DNA of 64,000 nt from Microbacterium arborescens. Its GTDB lineage: Bacteria; Actinomycetota; Actinomycetes; Actinomycetales; Microbacteriaceae. The translations under genes and the position numbers were made by a program. Each line of letters starts with the position of its first letter. Position 1 is the first letter of the stretch. Below the pieces are notes generated by a model, which was given only the letters and a program-made list of their open reading frames with translations, was not told the DNA's origin and did no database searches. Below are positions 50,506 to 59,846 of this stretch, piece by piece. Location: contig QNUV01000041.1 of NCBI GenBank assembly GCA_003339645.1, positions 62,001 through 126,000 on the forward strand. The letters run 5' to 3'.

Positions 50506-51772
50506 GAGCGGTCCCCCGTTCGGTCGCGGCTCGCCAGCTCTCGGTGAGGTCGCCGTCGGGAGTCAGGACGCCGGCCCGCCAGCCGGCGGCGGATGCCCGT
50601 GCGAGCGCCTGTTCCGAGGATTCGGCCGCCAGCAGCACGGGAAGCGCGCTGTGCGCCACGAGCGGCGCCAACGCATCGGCGTCGGCCGTCGTCACGCGTG
50701 CGGAGACGACGACCACCGGTCCCGCGACGGTGCCTGCGAACAGGCGGGGGAGCGCCGCCAGTCGATCGTCGGAGCCGGCGACGATCGTGGCCAGGTCGAG
50801 GGCCAGCTGCTCGACCGCGACGGAATCGCCGGCCGGAACGGGCGCGCCCACCGGATGTCCCTCCGAGTCGATGACCGTGACGTCGTAGCCCTCCCGGGCC
50901 AGGCGTGCGACGGCCGAGATCGCCGCCGTCACGGCGGCCTCGAACGCCGGGTCTTCGCCGGGTCGCGACGCGGCGGGGGCCCAGCGGGACGCCGCCCGGT
51001 CGAGCACGACGGTGGCCTCGGGAGTGGACTCCTGCTCCTCCTGACGCACCATCAGCTCGTCGTGGTGCGCGCTCGCGCGCCAGTTGATCCGCCGCATCGA
51101 GTCGCCCGGCGCATAGGCCCGCGGGATGAGGTTGTCGGCGCCCTCGCCCAGCTGGTGCGTCGCGGTGTGGAGGCTGCCGCCCGCCTCGCCGGGGTATTCC
51201 GTCAGCGGGGGAAGCATCACGGTCGCCGGCGCGACGGTGATCGGCTCAGCCCGGCCCATGCGGACGCTCCGGCGGGTGAACCCGAAGGGATCGGTCACGA
51301 CGAGGGCGAAGGGGCCGACGTCGCGGATGCCGCGCCGGGTGCCCCGGATGCGGTAGGTCAGCCGGATGCGGTCGAGAGCGGCCGCACCGGTGAGGATGCC
51401 GGATGCGTCCCCCTCCACGCCGTTCGGCAACGTATCGGTCCACCGGGCGATCGCGCCGGAGACCCCGCCGCGGGCCGTCGCGTGCACGGTCACGACGCTC
51501 TCGCTCCCGACGGCGGCGACGTCGGGGGAGAACGAACGCGACACGTCGCCGTACCTGTGGACGAACCACAGCGACACCCAGCCCAGTGCGACGGCCGCGA
51601 TCAGCAGCACGCCGACGTATACGAGCTCCACGACGCCGAAGGCGTGCGCGCAGACGATGGCGGCGACGGCGATCAGCAGCGCGCCGCAACCGCGGGCCGT
51701 CAGCGGCCAGGCCCGTCGGAGGGCGGGACCCAGCCGGTGCCGGCGGTGAGCCGGACGGGAAGAACCGGTCAT
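50492..51772 (-). CDS. DUF58 domain protein
   Basis: A 426-aa protein with two membrane helices near the N-terminus and a DUF58 domain further on, marked by GEGADNLIPRAYAPGDSMRRINWRASAHHDELMVRQEE, followed by a von Willebrand A-like fold. DUF58 proteins act with MoxR ATPases, which lie directly upstream here, and in this operon with the TgpA protein. The role is probably assembly or maintenance of an envelope complex. The ATG at 51772 lies 7 bases after the MoxR stop. The 3' end overlaps the TgpA gene. Confidence 0.9.
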   Translation of the reverse strand: MTGSSRPAHRRHRLGPALRRAWPLTARGCGALLIAVAAIVCAHAFGVVELVYVGVLLIAAVALGWVSLWFVHRYGDVSRSFSPDVAAVGSESVVTVHATARGGVSGAIARWTDTLPNGVEGDASGILTGAAALDRIRLTYRIRGTRRGIRDVGPFALVVTDPFGFTRRSVRMGRAEPITVAPATVMLPPLTEYPGEAGGSLHTATHQLGEGADNLIPRAYAPGDSMRRINWRASAHHDELMVRQEEQESTPEATVVLDRAASRWAPAASRPGEDPAFEAAVTAAISAVARLAREGYDVTVIDSEGHPVGAPVPAGDSVAVEQLALDLATIVAGSDDRLAALPRLFAGTVAGPVVVVSARVTTADADALAPLVAHSALPVLLAAESSEQALARASAAGWRAGVLTPDGDLTESWRAATERGTARAAY

Positions 51773-51779
51773 GGCGGAC

Positions 51780-52772
51780 TCAGCGGACCGGCAGCGGCAC
51801 CGGCACCGTCGCGGCGATGTCGGCCAACGCCGCCTCGACGACTTCGGCACCGCTGCGGCCGCGGGAGGCGCCGGTCGTCCGCGCCGGGATGAGGCGGTGG
51901 GCGAAGACCGGCTGAAGCAGCGCGACGATGTCGTCCGGGATGACGAAGGGGCGCCCGTCGAGGGCTGCCCACACCTTCGCGGCACGGACGAGCTGCAGAG
52001 TGGCGCGGGGACTGGCCCCCAGGCGCAGATCGCGGTGATCGCGGGTGGCGCGGGCGATCGCGACCGCGTACTCCTCGACGGAGGGCGAGACATGCAGGCT
52101 GCGCGCCCAGGCGATGAGATCCTGCACCTCGCGCGCCGTGATGACCGGGGCGAGCGACGACAACGGGTTGACGGTGTCGCGCTCACGCAGCATCCGAGCC
52201 TCGGATCCGGCGTCGGGATAGCCCATCGAGATGCGCATCATGAAGCGGTCGCGCTGCGCCTCCGGCAGGGCGTAGGTGCCCTCCATCTCGAGGGGGTTCT
52301 GCGTCGCGACCACCAGGAACGGCGCGGGCAGCGCATGGGTGCGCCCGTCGACCGTCACCTGGCGCTCCTCCATCGCCTCCAGCAGCGCGGACTGCGTCTT
52401 GGGGGAGGAGCGGTTGATCTCGTCGGCGATGACGATGTGGGCGAAGATCGCCCCCTGCTTGAACTCGAACTCGCGATCGGCCTGATTGAAGACGCTCACG
52501 CCCGTGACGTCGCCGGGCAGCAGGTCGGGGGTGAACTGGATGCGGCGCACCGTGGCGTCCACCGTCGCGGCGAGCGCACGCGCGAGCATCGTCTTGCCGA
52601 CGCCGGGCACGTCCTCGATGAGGAGATGCCCCTCGGCCAGGAGGCAGACGAGCGCGGAGCGCACCGCCTCGGGCTTTCCGTCGATGACGCGGGCGATACT
52701 CGCCGAGATGGCATCGGTGGTGGCGGCGAACCGGTCGGGACCGAAAGCTGCCTGGGTGCCGTGGTTGGTCAT
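51780..52772 (-). CDS. MoxR-family AAA+ ATPase
   Basis: A 330-aa MoxR ATPase. The Walker A is at 54-61 (DVPGVGKT), Walker B in IVIADEINR, then the sensor 1 region VVATQNPLEMEGTYALPEAQRDRFMMR, the arginine finger, and the winged C-terminal lid. It is the first gene of the MoxR-DUF58-TgpA operon. MoxR proteins are chaperone-like and mature metal- or envelope-protein complexes. The ATG at 52772 has an agggga Shine-Dalgarno. It diverges from the SRP RNA gene, with about 110 bases between. Confidence 0.93.
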   Translation of the reverse strand: MTNHGTQAAFGPDRFAATTDAISASIARVIDGKPEAVRSALVCLLAEGHLLIEDVPGVGKTMLARALAATVDATVRRIQFTPDLLPGDVTGVSVFNQADREFEFKQGAIFAHIVIADEINRSSPKTQSALLEAMEERQVTVDGRTHALPAPFLVVATQNPLEMEGTYALPEAQRDRFMMRISMGYPDAGSEARMLRERDTVNPLSSLAPVITAREVQDLIAWARSLHVSPSVEEYAVAIARATRDHRDLRLGASPRATLQLVRAAKVWAALDGRPFVIPDDIVALLQPVFAHRLIPARTTGASRGRSGAEVVEAALADIAATVPVPLPVR

Positions 52773-52883
52773 GCGATCCCCTCGTTCTCCGCGTCGCGTG
52801 CCCCGTCGCGTCGCGCCCGTCTGGCGAGAGCCTAACCGGCCCCGGTGACGGGAGGACTCAGGTTCCGGGTTAGACTGGTGACA

Positions 52884-52977
52884 GCTCTCCGCGAGGCGGC
52901 ATCCAGGCCAACTCCCCCAGGACGGAAACGTAGCAAGGGTAACCGGGCTCTGCCGGGTTCGCGGAGAGTCTTATTTT
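52884..52977 (+). ncRNA. ffs: Small bacterial SRP RNA (4.5S type)
   Basis: The closing helix is made by ctctccgcg (52885-52893) and cgcggagag (52960-52968). The conserved apical loop caggacggaaacgtagcaaggg at 52918-52939 is split here: its core is ggaaacgtagca. A T-rich tail (ttattttt) follows at 52971-52978. TAGACT at 52871-52876 is a good -10 box. The RNA binds Ffh and targets membrane proteins. A ggcggcatcc motif lies in the 5' arm. Confidence 0.92.
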
Positions 52978-53067
52978 TCCCCACCGTCGTGGCCTGCGGC
53001 ATCCGCCGCCACGACCGTGGCGATATTCACGGCTCGTGGTCAGGCCTCTCCCTCTTAGGCTGAACCC

Positions 53068-55185
53068 GTGGCTCAGAGCATCTACATCACGTCCGCAGAA
53101 GGCCATTCCGCGAAGTCGATCATCGCGCTGGGGGTGCTCGAGGCGTTCAGCCGCGTCGCGCCGCGCGTCGGCGTCTTCCGGCCGATCGCCCGGTCGACGG
53201 AGGAACGCGACTACGTCCTCGAGATGCTGCTCGACCACGACGGCGTCGACCTCGCGTACGACGAGTGCATCGGCGTCACCTACGACGACATGCGGCGCGA
53301 CCCCGACGGGGCGCTCTCTCGCATCGTGGAGCGGTACAAGTCGGTCGAGGCCAAGTGCGACGCCGTCGTCATCATGGGCAGCGACTACACGGATGTCGGT
53401 TCTCCCGCCGAGCTGAGCTACAACGGCCGCATCGCGGTGAACCTCGGCGCGCCGGTGCTGCTGGTCCTCGGCGGACGGGCGGGACAGGGCGGCGGCGAGA
53501 AGCTCGGGTCCGCCCCCGCGCGCACCCCTGACGAGATGGGGCAGATCGCCTCGCTGGCGGTGTCGGAGCTGCGCGGCGACCGCGCCGAGCTGTTCGCCGT
53601 CGTCGCCAACCGTGCGGACGGCGATCGTCTCGACGAGATCATCGACGCCGTGCGCGGCGCGGTGCCGCAGAACGTCCCGGTCTGGGCCGTGCCGGAGGAC
53701 CGCTTCCTCGTCTCGCCGTCGGTGAGCACCGTCCTGGCCGCGGTCGAGGGCTCGCTCGTCAAGGGCGACGCCGACCTCCTGGGGCGCGAGGTGCTCGGGG
53801 TCGTCATCGGCGCGATGTCGATGGTCAACGTGCTCCCGCGGCTCAGCGAGCGCTCGGTCGTGGTCATCCCCTCCGACCGGGCCGAGGTGCTGCTCGCGAC
53901 CCTGCTCGCGCACGGGTCGGGCACGTTCCCCTCGCTCTCGGCGATCGTCATCAACGGCGGGTTCCCGCTGCCCGAGGCGGTCGACCGGCTGATCGACGGC
54001 GTCGGCGAGACGCTCCCGATCATCGCCACCGATCTCGACACCTACGAGACCGCCGCCCGCATCATGGGCACGCGTGGGCGCCTCGCGGCCGATTCGCGCC
54101 GGCACTACGAGGCGGCCGCGGCCCTGTTCGAGCGGCACATCGACACCAATGAGCTGACCGAGGCGCTCGGGCTCGCGCGGTCCACCGTCGTGACCCCGCT
54201 GATGTTCGCGTACGGCCTGGTCGAGCGGGCGCGCACGGACCGCCGCCGCATCGTCCTGCCCGAAGCCGACGACGACCGCGTGCTGCACGCCGCGTCGATC
54301 GTCCTCGCCCGTGGCATCGCCGACATCACGCTGCTGGGCGAGGAGATCGAGGTGCGCTCGCGAGCGCTGGAGCTCGGTCTCGACCTGCGCGGAGCCGAGA
54401 TCCTCTCGCCCTTCGACGCCGTCCACGTCGACAAGTTCGCCCGCGAATACGAGCGCCTGCGCGCTCACAAGGGGATGACGTACGGCCAGGCGGCCGACAC
54501 GGTCACCGACGTGTCGTACTTCGGCACGCTTATGGTGCACCTCGGTCTCGCCGACGGCATGGTCTCGGGGGCCGCGCACACGACGGCGCACACGATCCGT
54601 CCCGCGTTCGAGATCATCAAGACCAAGCCCGGCGTCTCGGTCGTCTCGAGCGTCTTCCTCATGGCGCTCGCCGACCGCGTCCTCGTCTACGGCGACTGCG
54701 CCGTCATCCCCGACCCCACGAGCGAGCAGCTCGCCGACATCGCCGTCTCGTCGGCCGAGACGGCGCGCCAGTTCGGCATCGACCCGCGCGTGGCGATGCT
54801 GTCGTACTCGACGGGGGAGTCGGGGTCGGGCGCCGACGTCGACAAGGTGCGCGCGGCCACCGCGCTCGTTCGCGAGCGCGCCCCCGAGCTGCTGGTCGAA
54901 GGACCGATCCAGTACGACGCCGCGACCGACGCCGCCGTCGCGGCCAAGAAGATGCCCGGATCCTCCGTGGCGGGCAAGGCGACGGTGTTCGTCTTCCCCG
55001 ACCTGAACACCGGCAACAACACCTACAAGGCGGTCCAGCGCTCCGCCGGCGCCGTCGCGATCGGTCCCGTTCTGCAGGGTCTGAACAAGCCGATCAACGA
55101 CCTCTCCCGCGGAGCCCTCGTCGAAGACATCGTCAACACGATCGCCATCACCGCGATCCAGGCCCAGGGAGGGGCATCCGCATGA
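53068..55185 (+). CDS. pta: Phosphate acetyltransferase
   Basis: A 705-aa enzyme of the long Pta type: an N-terminal dethiobiotin-synthetase-like part and DRTGG domain (to about 370), then the catalytic PTA/PTB domain (about 380-700), ending with VFPDLNTGNNTYKAVQRSAGA. It interconverts acetyl-CoA and acetyl phosphate. The GTG start at 53068 is preceded by TAGGCT with 6 bases between, so it is probably leaderless. ackA overlaps its stop (ATGA). The operon continues into the phosphoglucomutase and GH65 genes. Confidence 0.95.
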   Translation: MAQSIYITSAEGHSAKSIIALGVLEAFSRVAPRVGVFRPIARSTEERDYVLEMLLDHDGVDLAYDECIGVTYDDMRRDPDGALSRIVERYKSVEAKCDAVVIMGSDYTDVGSPAELSYNGRIAVNLGAPVLLVLGGRAGQGGGEKLGSAPARTPDEMGQIASLAVSELRGDRAELFAVVANRADGDRLDEIIDAVRGAVPQNVPVWAVPEDRFLVSPSVSTVLAAVEGSLVKGDADLLGREVLGVVIGAMSMVNVLPRLSERSVVVIPSDRAEVLLATLLAHGSGTFPSLSAIVINGGFPLPEAVDRLIDGVGETLPIIATDLDTYETAARIMGTRGRLAADSRRHYEAAAALFERHIDTNELTEALGLARSTVVTPLMFAYGLVERARTDRRRIVLPEADDDRVLHAASIVLARGIADITLLGEEIEVRSRALELGLDLRGAEILSPFDAVHVDKFAREYERLRAHKGMTYGQAADTVTDVSYFGTLMVHLGLADGMVSGAAHTTAHTIRPAFEIIKTKPGVSVVSSVFLMALADRVLVYGDCAVIPDPTSEQLADIAVSSAETARQFGIDPRVAMLSYSTGESGSGADVDKVRAATALVRERAPELLVEGPIQYDAATDAAVAAKKMPGSSVAGKATVFVFPDLNTGNNTYKAVQRSAGAVAIGPVLQGLNKPINDLSRGALVEDIVNTIAITAIQAQGGASA

Positions 55186-56411
55186 GCATCGTGCTCGTCA
55201 TCAACAGCGGCTCGTCGTCGTTCAAGTACCAGCTGATCGATGCCGAGACCGGGCTCCCTCACGCGTCGGGTCTTGTCGAGCGCATCGGGCAGGAGCAGGG
55301 CCGGGTCAAGCACACCGTGTTCTTCCCGCCCGCCGCTGGCGGGGAGGCCGCGGTCACCGCCACCGACGCCACCTTCGAGCGCGAGCTTCCGATCGCCGAC
55401 CACACCGCGGGCTTCCAGCTCATGCTCGACGCGTTCGCCGAGAACGGCCCGTCACTCGAGCAGCACGCGCCCGTCGCCGTCGGCCATCGCGTCGTCCACG
55501 GCGGCGCGCGGTTCTTCGAGCCGACGCTCATCACGCCCCTCGTCGAGATCAACATCGACGAGCTCTCGGTGCTCGCGCCCCTCCACAACCCCGGCGCGCT
55601 GCAGGGCATCCGTGCGGCCAAGGCCGCCTTCGCCGACCTGCCGCACGTCGCGGTGTTCGACACCGCCTTCCACCAGACGATGCCGCCCGCCGCCTACACC
55701 TACGCGATCGACGCGGCGCTCGCCGAGGCGCATCGCGTCCGCCGCTACGGGTTCCACGGCACGTCCCACAAGTTCGTCTCCGAGGCCGCCGCGGCTCACC
55801 TCGGCCGTCCGCTCGCCGAGCTGCGCCAGATCGTCTTCCACCTGGGCAACGGCGCATCCGTCACGGCGATCGACGGCGGTCGCTCGGTCGACACGTCGAT
55901 GGGGATGACGCCGCTGGAGGGCCTGGTCATGGGCACGCGGTCGGGCGACATCGACCCGGCCGTCATCTTCCACCTGGCCCGCCGCGCCGAGATGACCATC
56001 CCTCAGCTCGACGACCTCTTGAACAAGCGCAGCGGCATGCTGGGCCTTGCGGGGGTCTCCGACATGCGCGACATCGAGGACGGGGTCGAGCGCGGCGATG
56101 AGGCGGCCACACTGGCGTTCGAGGTCTACGCGCACCGGCTGCGCGTAGACGCCGGTGCGTACCTCGCGGAGCTCGGCGGCGTCGACGTCATCTCCTTCAC
56201 CGCCGGCGTGGGGGAGAACTCCCCGCTGGTGCGCGCCGCAGCCCTCGAGACGCTCGGGTTCGCCGGTGTCGAGATCGATCCGGCCCGAAACGAGCAGCGC
56301 GGGCGCGGCATCCGCCGGATCTCCACGGATTCCTCCCGGGTCGAGGTGCTCGTCGTCCCGACGAACGAGGAGCTGGAGATCGCGCGGCAGACCATCGCCG
56401 TGACGGCGTGA
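55182..56411 (+). CDS. ackA: Acetate kinase
   Basis: A 409-aa acetate kinase. The signatures VINSGSSSFKYQLID at the start, RYGFHGTSHKFV, HLGNGASVTAIDGGRSVDTSMGMTPLEGLVMGTRSGDIDP, and FTAGVGENSPLVR are all present. It turns acetyl phosphate and ADP into acetate and ATP, completing the Pta-AckA route. The ATG overlaps the pta stop codon by 4 bases, so it is translationally coupled. The length is standard. Confidence 0.96.
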   Translation: MSIVLVINSGSSSFKYQLIDAETGLPHASGLVERIGQEQGRVKHTVFFPPAAGGEAAVTATDATFERELPIADHTAGFQLMLDAFAENGPSLEQHAPVAVGHRVVHGGARFFEPTLITPLVEINIDELSVLAPLHNPGALQGIRAAKAAFADLPHVAVFDTAFHQTMPPAAYTYAIDAALAEAHRVRRYGFHGTSHKFVSEAAAAHLGRPLAELRQIVFHLGNGASVTAIDGGRSVDTSMGMTPLEGLVMGTRSGDIDPAVIFHLARRAEMTIPQLDDLLNKRSGMLGLAGVSDMRDIEDGVERGDEAATLAFEVYAHRLRVDAGAYLAELGGVDVISFTAGVGENSPLVRAAALETLGFAGVEIDPARNEQRGRGIRRISTDSSRVEVLVVPTNEELEIARQTIAVTA

Positions 56412-56437
56412 CCGCCGGACCTCATTACGCTGGTTCC

Positions 56438-57166
56438 GTGACCTCGGCTCAGCTTCCCGACCTGACCACTTACGACGGCGTCCTGTTCGACCTCGACGGC
56501 GTGCTCACCCCGACCGCCGACGTGCACATGCACGCCTGGCAGGCCATGTTCACCGAGCTGTTCACGGCCTGGGGGATCACGCCGGAGTACACCGCGGACG
56601 ACTACTTCCGCCATCTCGACGGCAAGAAGCGCTACGACGGCGTCGCGAGCCTGCTGCGTTCGCGCGACGTCGAGGTGCCGTGGGGCGACCCCGGCGACGA
56701 CCCGTCGGCCGACACGATCTGCGGCATCGGCAACCGCAAGAACGCCGTGTTCGAGCGCGTCCTGCGAGCCGAGGGAATCGCGCCGTACCCCGGATCGCTG
56801 GCCCTGGTCGACAAGCTCCAGGCCGCCGGGGTCCCGATCGCCGTGGTGTCCAGCTCGAAGAACGCGCGCGAGGTCCTCGCCGTCGCGGGGCTTCTGGAGA
56901 GGTTCCCCGTCGTCATGGACGGCGTCATCGCGGAGGAGCGCCACCTGCCCTCCAAGCCCGCGCCCGACGTCTTCGCGGAGGGCGCGCGCATGCTCGGCGT
57001 CGATCCGGCCCGTTCCGTCGCGATCGAGGACGCCCACTCGGGTGTCGAGTCGGCAGTCGCGGCAGGCTACGCTCTCGTGGTCGGCGTCGATCGCGGCGCC
57101 GGCGCCGACGCGCTCCGCGCGCTCGGAGCCCACGTCGTCGTCGACGATCTCGACGCGTTCGTCTGA
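56438..57166 (+). CDS. Beta-phosphoglucomutase-like HAD hydrolase
   Basis: A 242-aa HAD-superfamily protein of the beta-PGM type: Asp18-x-Asp20 in FDLDGVLTPT, the HMHAWQAMF cap, GKKRYDGVASLL, the threonine/serine motif VVSSSKNAREVL, the lysine in LPSKPAPDVFAEGA and EDAHSGVESAVAAGYALVVGVDRG. It should convert beta-glucose 1-phosphate to glucose 6-phosphate, matching the GH65 phosphorylase next door. The GTG at 56438 is chosen because TACGCT lies 6 bases before it; a GTG at 56408 overlapping the ackA stop is the alternative. Confidence 0.88.
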   Translation: MTSAQLPDLTTYDGVLFDLDGVLTPTADVHMHAWQAMFTELFTAWGITPEYTADDYFRHLDGKKRYDGVASLLRSRDVEVPWGDPGDDPSADTICGIGNRKNAVFERVLRAEGIAPYPGSLALVDKLQAAGVPIAVVSSSKNAREVLAVAGLLERFPVVMDGVIAEERHLPSKPAPDVFAEGARMLGVDPARSVAIEDAHSGVESAVAAGYALVVGVDRGAGADALRALGAHVVVDDLDAFV

Positions 57167-57232
57167 CCCAACGTCAACACCTGCCCGCATCGCCCGCCTC
57201 CAGCGGCGGGGCCCGTCCTCCGGAAGGCCCTC

Positions 57233-59812
57233 ATGATCGATCGCGATCGCTTCCCCGTCGACCCCTGGCGTCTCGTCGAGAAGAGGTTCTCGGTCGAGGA
57301 CATCGGCGTGACCGAGACGCTCTTCGCGGTCGGCAACGGCTACCTCGGGCTGCGCGGCAACCACCCCGAGGGACGCTACGCGCACGAGCACGGCACGTTC
57401 ATCAACGGCTTCCACGAGATCTTCCCGATCCGCCACGCCGAGAAGGCCTTCGGCTTCGCCGAGGTCGGGCAGACGATCATCAACGCGCCCGACGCGAAGG
57501 TGATGCGCGTCTACGTCGACGACGAGCCTCTCTCGCTCGACGTCGCGGACATCCGCGATTACGAGCGGGTTCTCGACATGCGCACCGGCGTGCTCACCCG
57601 GAAGCTGCTGTGGGTCACCCCGAGCGGCAAGGAGGTGCAGGTCGACTTCGAGCGCCTCGTCTCGTTCGAGCAGAGGCACCTGGCGATCATGCGGCTGACC
57701 ATCACGGTGCTCAATTCCGACGCCCCGGTCTCGGTGAGCAGCCAGATCGTCAACCGTCAGGACGGCGAGGACGTCTACGGGGGGTCGGCGCCGGGCCGCG
57801 CCGCCGCGGGCTTCGATCCGCGCAAGACCGAGAAGATCGAGGAGCGGGTCCTCCAGCCGCAGGAGTACTGGCAGGACGAGGACGGCCGGTCGGTCCTGTC
57901 GTACAAGTCCACCAACTCGGGCATGACGGTGTCGGTCGTCGCCGACCACCTCGTCGAGACCGAGAACGAGTACTCGTCTCGCCGGCTCATCGAGCCCGAC
58001 ATCGCCAAGAACGTCTACCGGGTGAACGCCCGGCAGGGCGTCCCCATCACCGTCACCAAGCTCGTGAGCTACCACACGTCGCGCGGCGTGCCGGCGCGCG
58101 AGCTCGTCGAGCGGGGCCGCCGCGTGCTCGACCGGGTCCGCGAGGAGGGCGTCGCCGTTCAGTTCGAGCGGCAGGCGGCGTGGTGCGCCGACTTCTGGCG
58201 TCGTTCCGACGTGCGCATCGGCGGCCACGAGGACCTGCAGCAGGCGACCCGCTGGTGCCTGTTCCAGCTCGCGCAGGCGGCCGCCCGAGCCGATGGACAG
58301 GGCGTGCCCGCCAAGGGTGTCAGCGGGTCGGGATACAGCGGCCACTACTTCTGGGACACCGAGGTCTACGTCCTGCCCTTCCTGGCCTACACGACTCCGC
58401 TGTGGGCCCGGAACGCGCTGCGCATGCGCTACCTCATGCTCCCCGCCGCGCGCCGCCGGGCCCGTCAGCTCAACGAGGCCGGCGCCCTGTTCCCGTGGCG
58501 CACGATCAACGGCGAAGAGGCTTCGGCCTACTACGCGGCCGGCACCGCGCAGTACCACATCAACGCCGACGTCAGCTTCGCCCTCGCGAAGTACGTGCGG
58601 GCTACGGGCGACGTGGACTTCCTCTACCGCGAGGCCGTCGACATCGCCGTCGAGACGGCGCGGCTGTGGTCGACGCTCGGGTTCTGGCGCTTCGGCGAGG
58701 ACGGATCCGCAGAGTCGTTCCACATCCACGGCGTCACCGGACCCGACGAATACACGACGGTCGTCAACGACAACCTCTTCACGAACGTCATGGCGCGGTT
58801 CAACCTGCGGTTCGCCGCGCGGACTGTGCGCGACATGGCCGAGGAGGCGCCCGAGGCGTACCGCGCGCTCATCGAGCGTCTCGATCTCGACCCCGCAGAG
58901 GCCGACGGGTGGGAGCGGGCTGCCGAGGCACTGCTCATCCCGTTCAGCGAATCGCTGCGCATCCACCCGCAGGACGCGGTGTTCCTCGACCGCGAGGTGT
59001 GGGACCTGGAGAACACCCCCGACAGCCAGCGGCCGCTGCTGCTGCACTTCCACCCGCTCGTGATCTACCGCTACCAGGTGCTCAAGCAGGCCGACGTGGT
59101 GCTGGCGCTGTTCCTCCAGGGCAACCACTTCACCGACGAGGAGAAGCTGGCCGACTTCGAGTACTACGACCCGCTCACGACCGGCGACTCGACCCTGTCC
59201 GGTGTCGTGCAGTCGATTCTCGCGGCCGAGGTCGGATACCAGGACCTCGCGCTGGAGTACTTCCTCGAGTCGATCTACGTCGATCTCGGCGACCTCCACA
59301 GCAACGCCTCGGACGGCGTGCACGTCGCCTCCGCCGGTGGCGTGTGGACCGCTCTCGTGTCCGGATTCGGCGGCATGCGCGACCACTACGGAGCCCTGAG
59401 CTTCGACCCGCGCCTGCCGCGCGACTGGCCCTCGCTGGAGTACACCCTGCACTGGCAGGGCACGCGCCTGGACATCACGCTGACCGCCGACGCGATGACC
59501 GTCGCCGCGGGGCCGGGCGACCCGGTGGACTTCTCGGTGCGCGGTCGAGAGTTCCGGGTCGCGGGCGGCGACACCGTCCGCATCCCGCTCGCCGGTCAGG
59601 GACCGCTCCTGTCGGGCCGCCCGTCGCTGCGCCAGCTCGCTCAGTCGCGACGCGAGGACGGTTCGCTGCTGTCGGCCTCGATCCCCGACGCGACGGTGAC
59701 GACGTCGATTCCGACGGTGACGACGGACGTTCCGATCATCACCGGTGAGGTTCCCGTCGTCGAGGACTACGCGCAGACCTTCGCCGACCAGCAGGTGGGC
59801 TCCGACTCCTGA
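57233..59812 (+). CDS. Glycoside hydrolase family 65 disaccharide phosphorylase
   Basis: An 859-aa GH65 enzyme. It has the N-terminal beta-sandwich (ETLFAVGNGYLGLRGNHPEGRY), the (alpha/alpha)6 barrel with the conserved GPDEY segment and catalytic Glu506, and a further phosphate-site region near WDTEVYVLPFLAYTTP. GH65 phosphorylases split maltose, trehalose, kojibiose or nigerose with phosphate, releasing beta-glucose 1-phosphate; which disaccharide is used cannot be told. The neighbouring beta-PGM supports a phosphorolytic route. A ggaagg Shine-Dalgarno precedes the ATG. The C-terminal 70 residues are Thr/Val/Pro-rich and outside the family core. Confidence 0.92.
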   Translation: MIDRDRFPVDPWRLVEKRFSVEDIGVTETLFAVGNGYLGLRGNHPEGRYAHEHGTFINGFHEIFPIRHAEKAFGFAEVGQTIINAPDAKVMRVYVDDEPLSLDVADIRDYERVLDMRTGVLTRKLLWVTPSGKEVQVDFERLVSFEQRHLAIMRLTITVLNSDAPVSVSSQIVNRQDGEDVYGGSAPGRAAAGFDPRKTEKIEERVLQPQEYWQDEDGRSVLSYKSTNSGMTVSVVADHLVETENEYSSRRLIEPDIAKNVYRVNARQGVPITVTKLVSYHTSRGVPARELVERGRRVLDRVREEGVAVQFERQAAWCADFWRRSDVRIGGHEDLQQATRWCLFQLAQAAARADGQGVPAKGVSGSGYSGHYFWDTEVYVLPFLAYTTPLWARNALRMRYLMLPAARRRARQLNEAGALFPWRTINGEEASAYYAAGTAQYHINADVSFALAKYVRATGDVDFLYREAVDIAVETARLWSTLGFWRFGEDGSAESFHIHGVTGPDEYTTVVNDNLFTNVMARFNLRFAARTVRDMAEEAPEAYRALIERLDLDPAEADGWERAAEALLIPFSESLRIHPQDAVFLDREVWDLENTPDSQRPLLLHFHPLVIYRYQVLKQADVVLALFLQGNHFTDEEKLADFEYYDPLTTGDSTLSGVVQSILAAEVGYQDLALEYFLESIYVDLGDLHSNASDGVHVASAGGVWTALVSGFGGMRDHYGALSFDPRLPRDWPSLEYTLHWQGTRLDITLTADAMTVAAGPGDPVDFSVRGREFRVAGGDTVRIPLAGQGPLLSGRPSLRQLAQSRREDGSLLSASIPDATVTTSIPTVTTDVPIITGEVPVVEDYAQTFADQQVGSDS

Positions 59813-59846
59813 CGACGTCGGAGTCGGCGGGCCCTGGCCGGCCGGC

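Noticed and set aside
46982-50547. Very long minus- and plus-strand open frames (1165 and 1469 aa) over the symporter and TgpA region
   Set aside because: Both are shadow frames. The compositions are Arg-rich and featureless, and the real genes in the other frames have complete family motifs.
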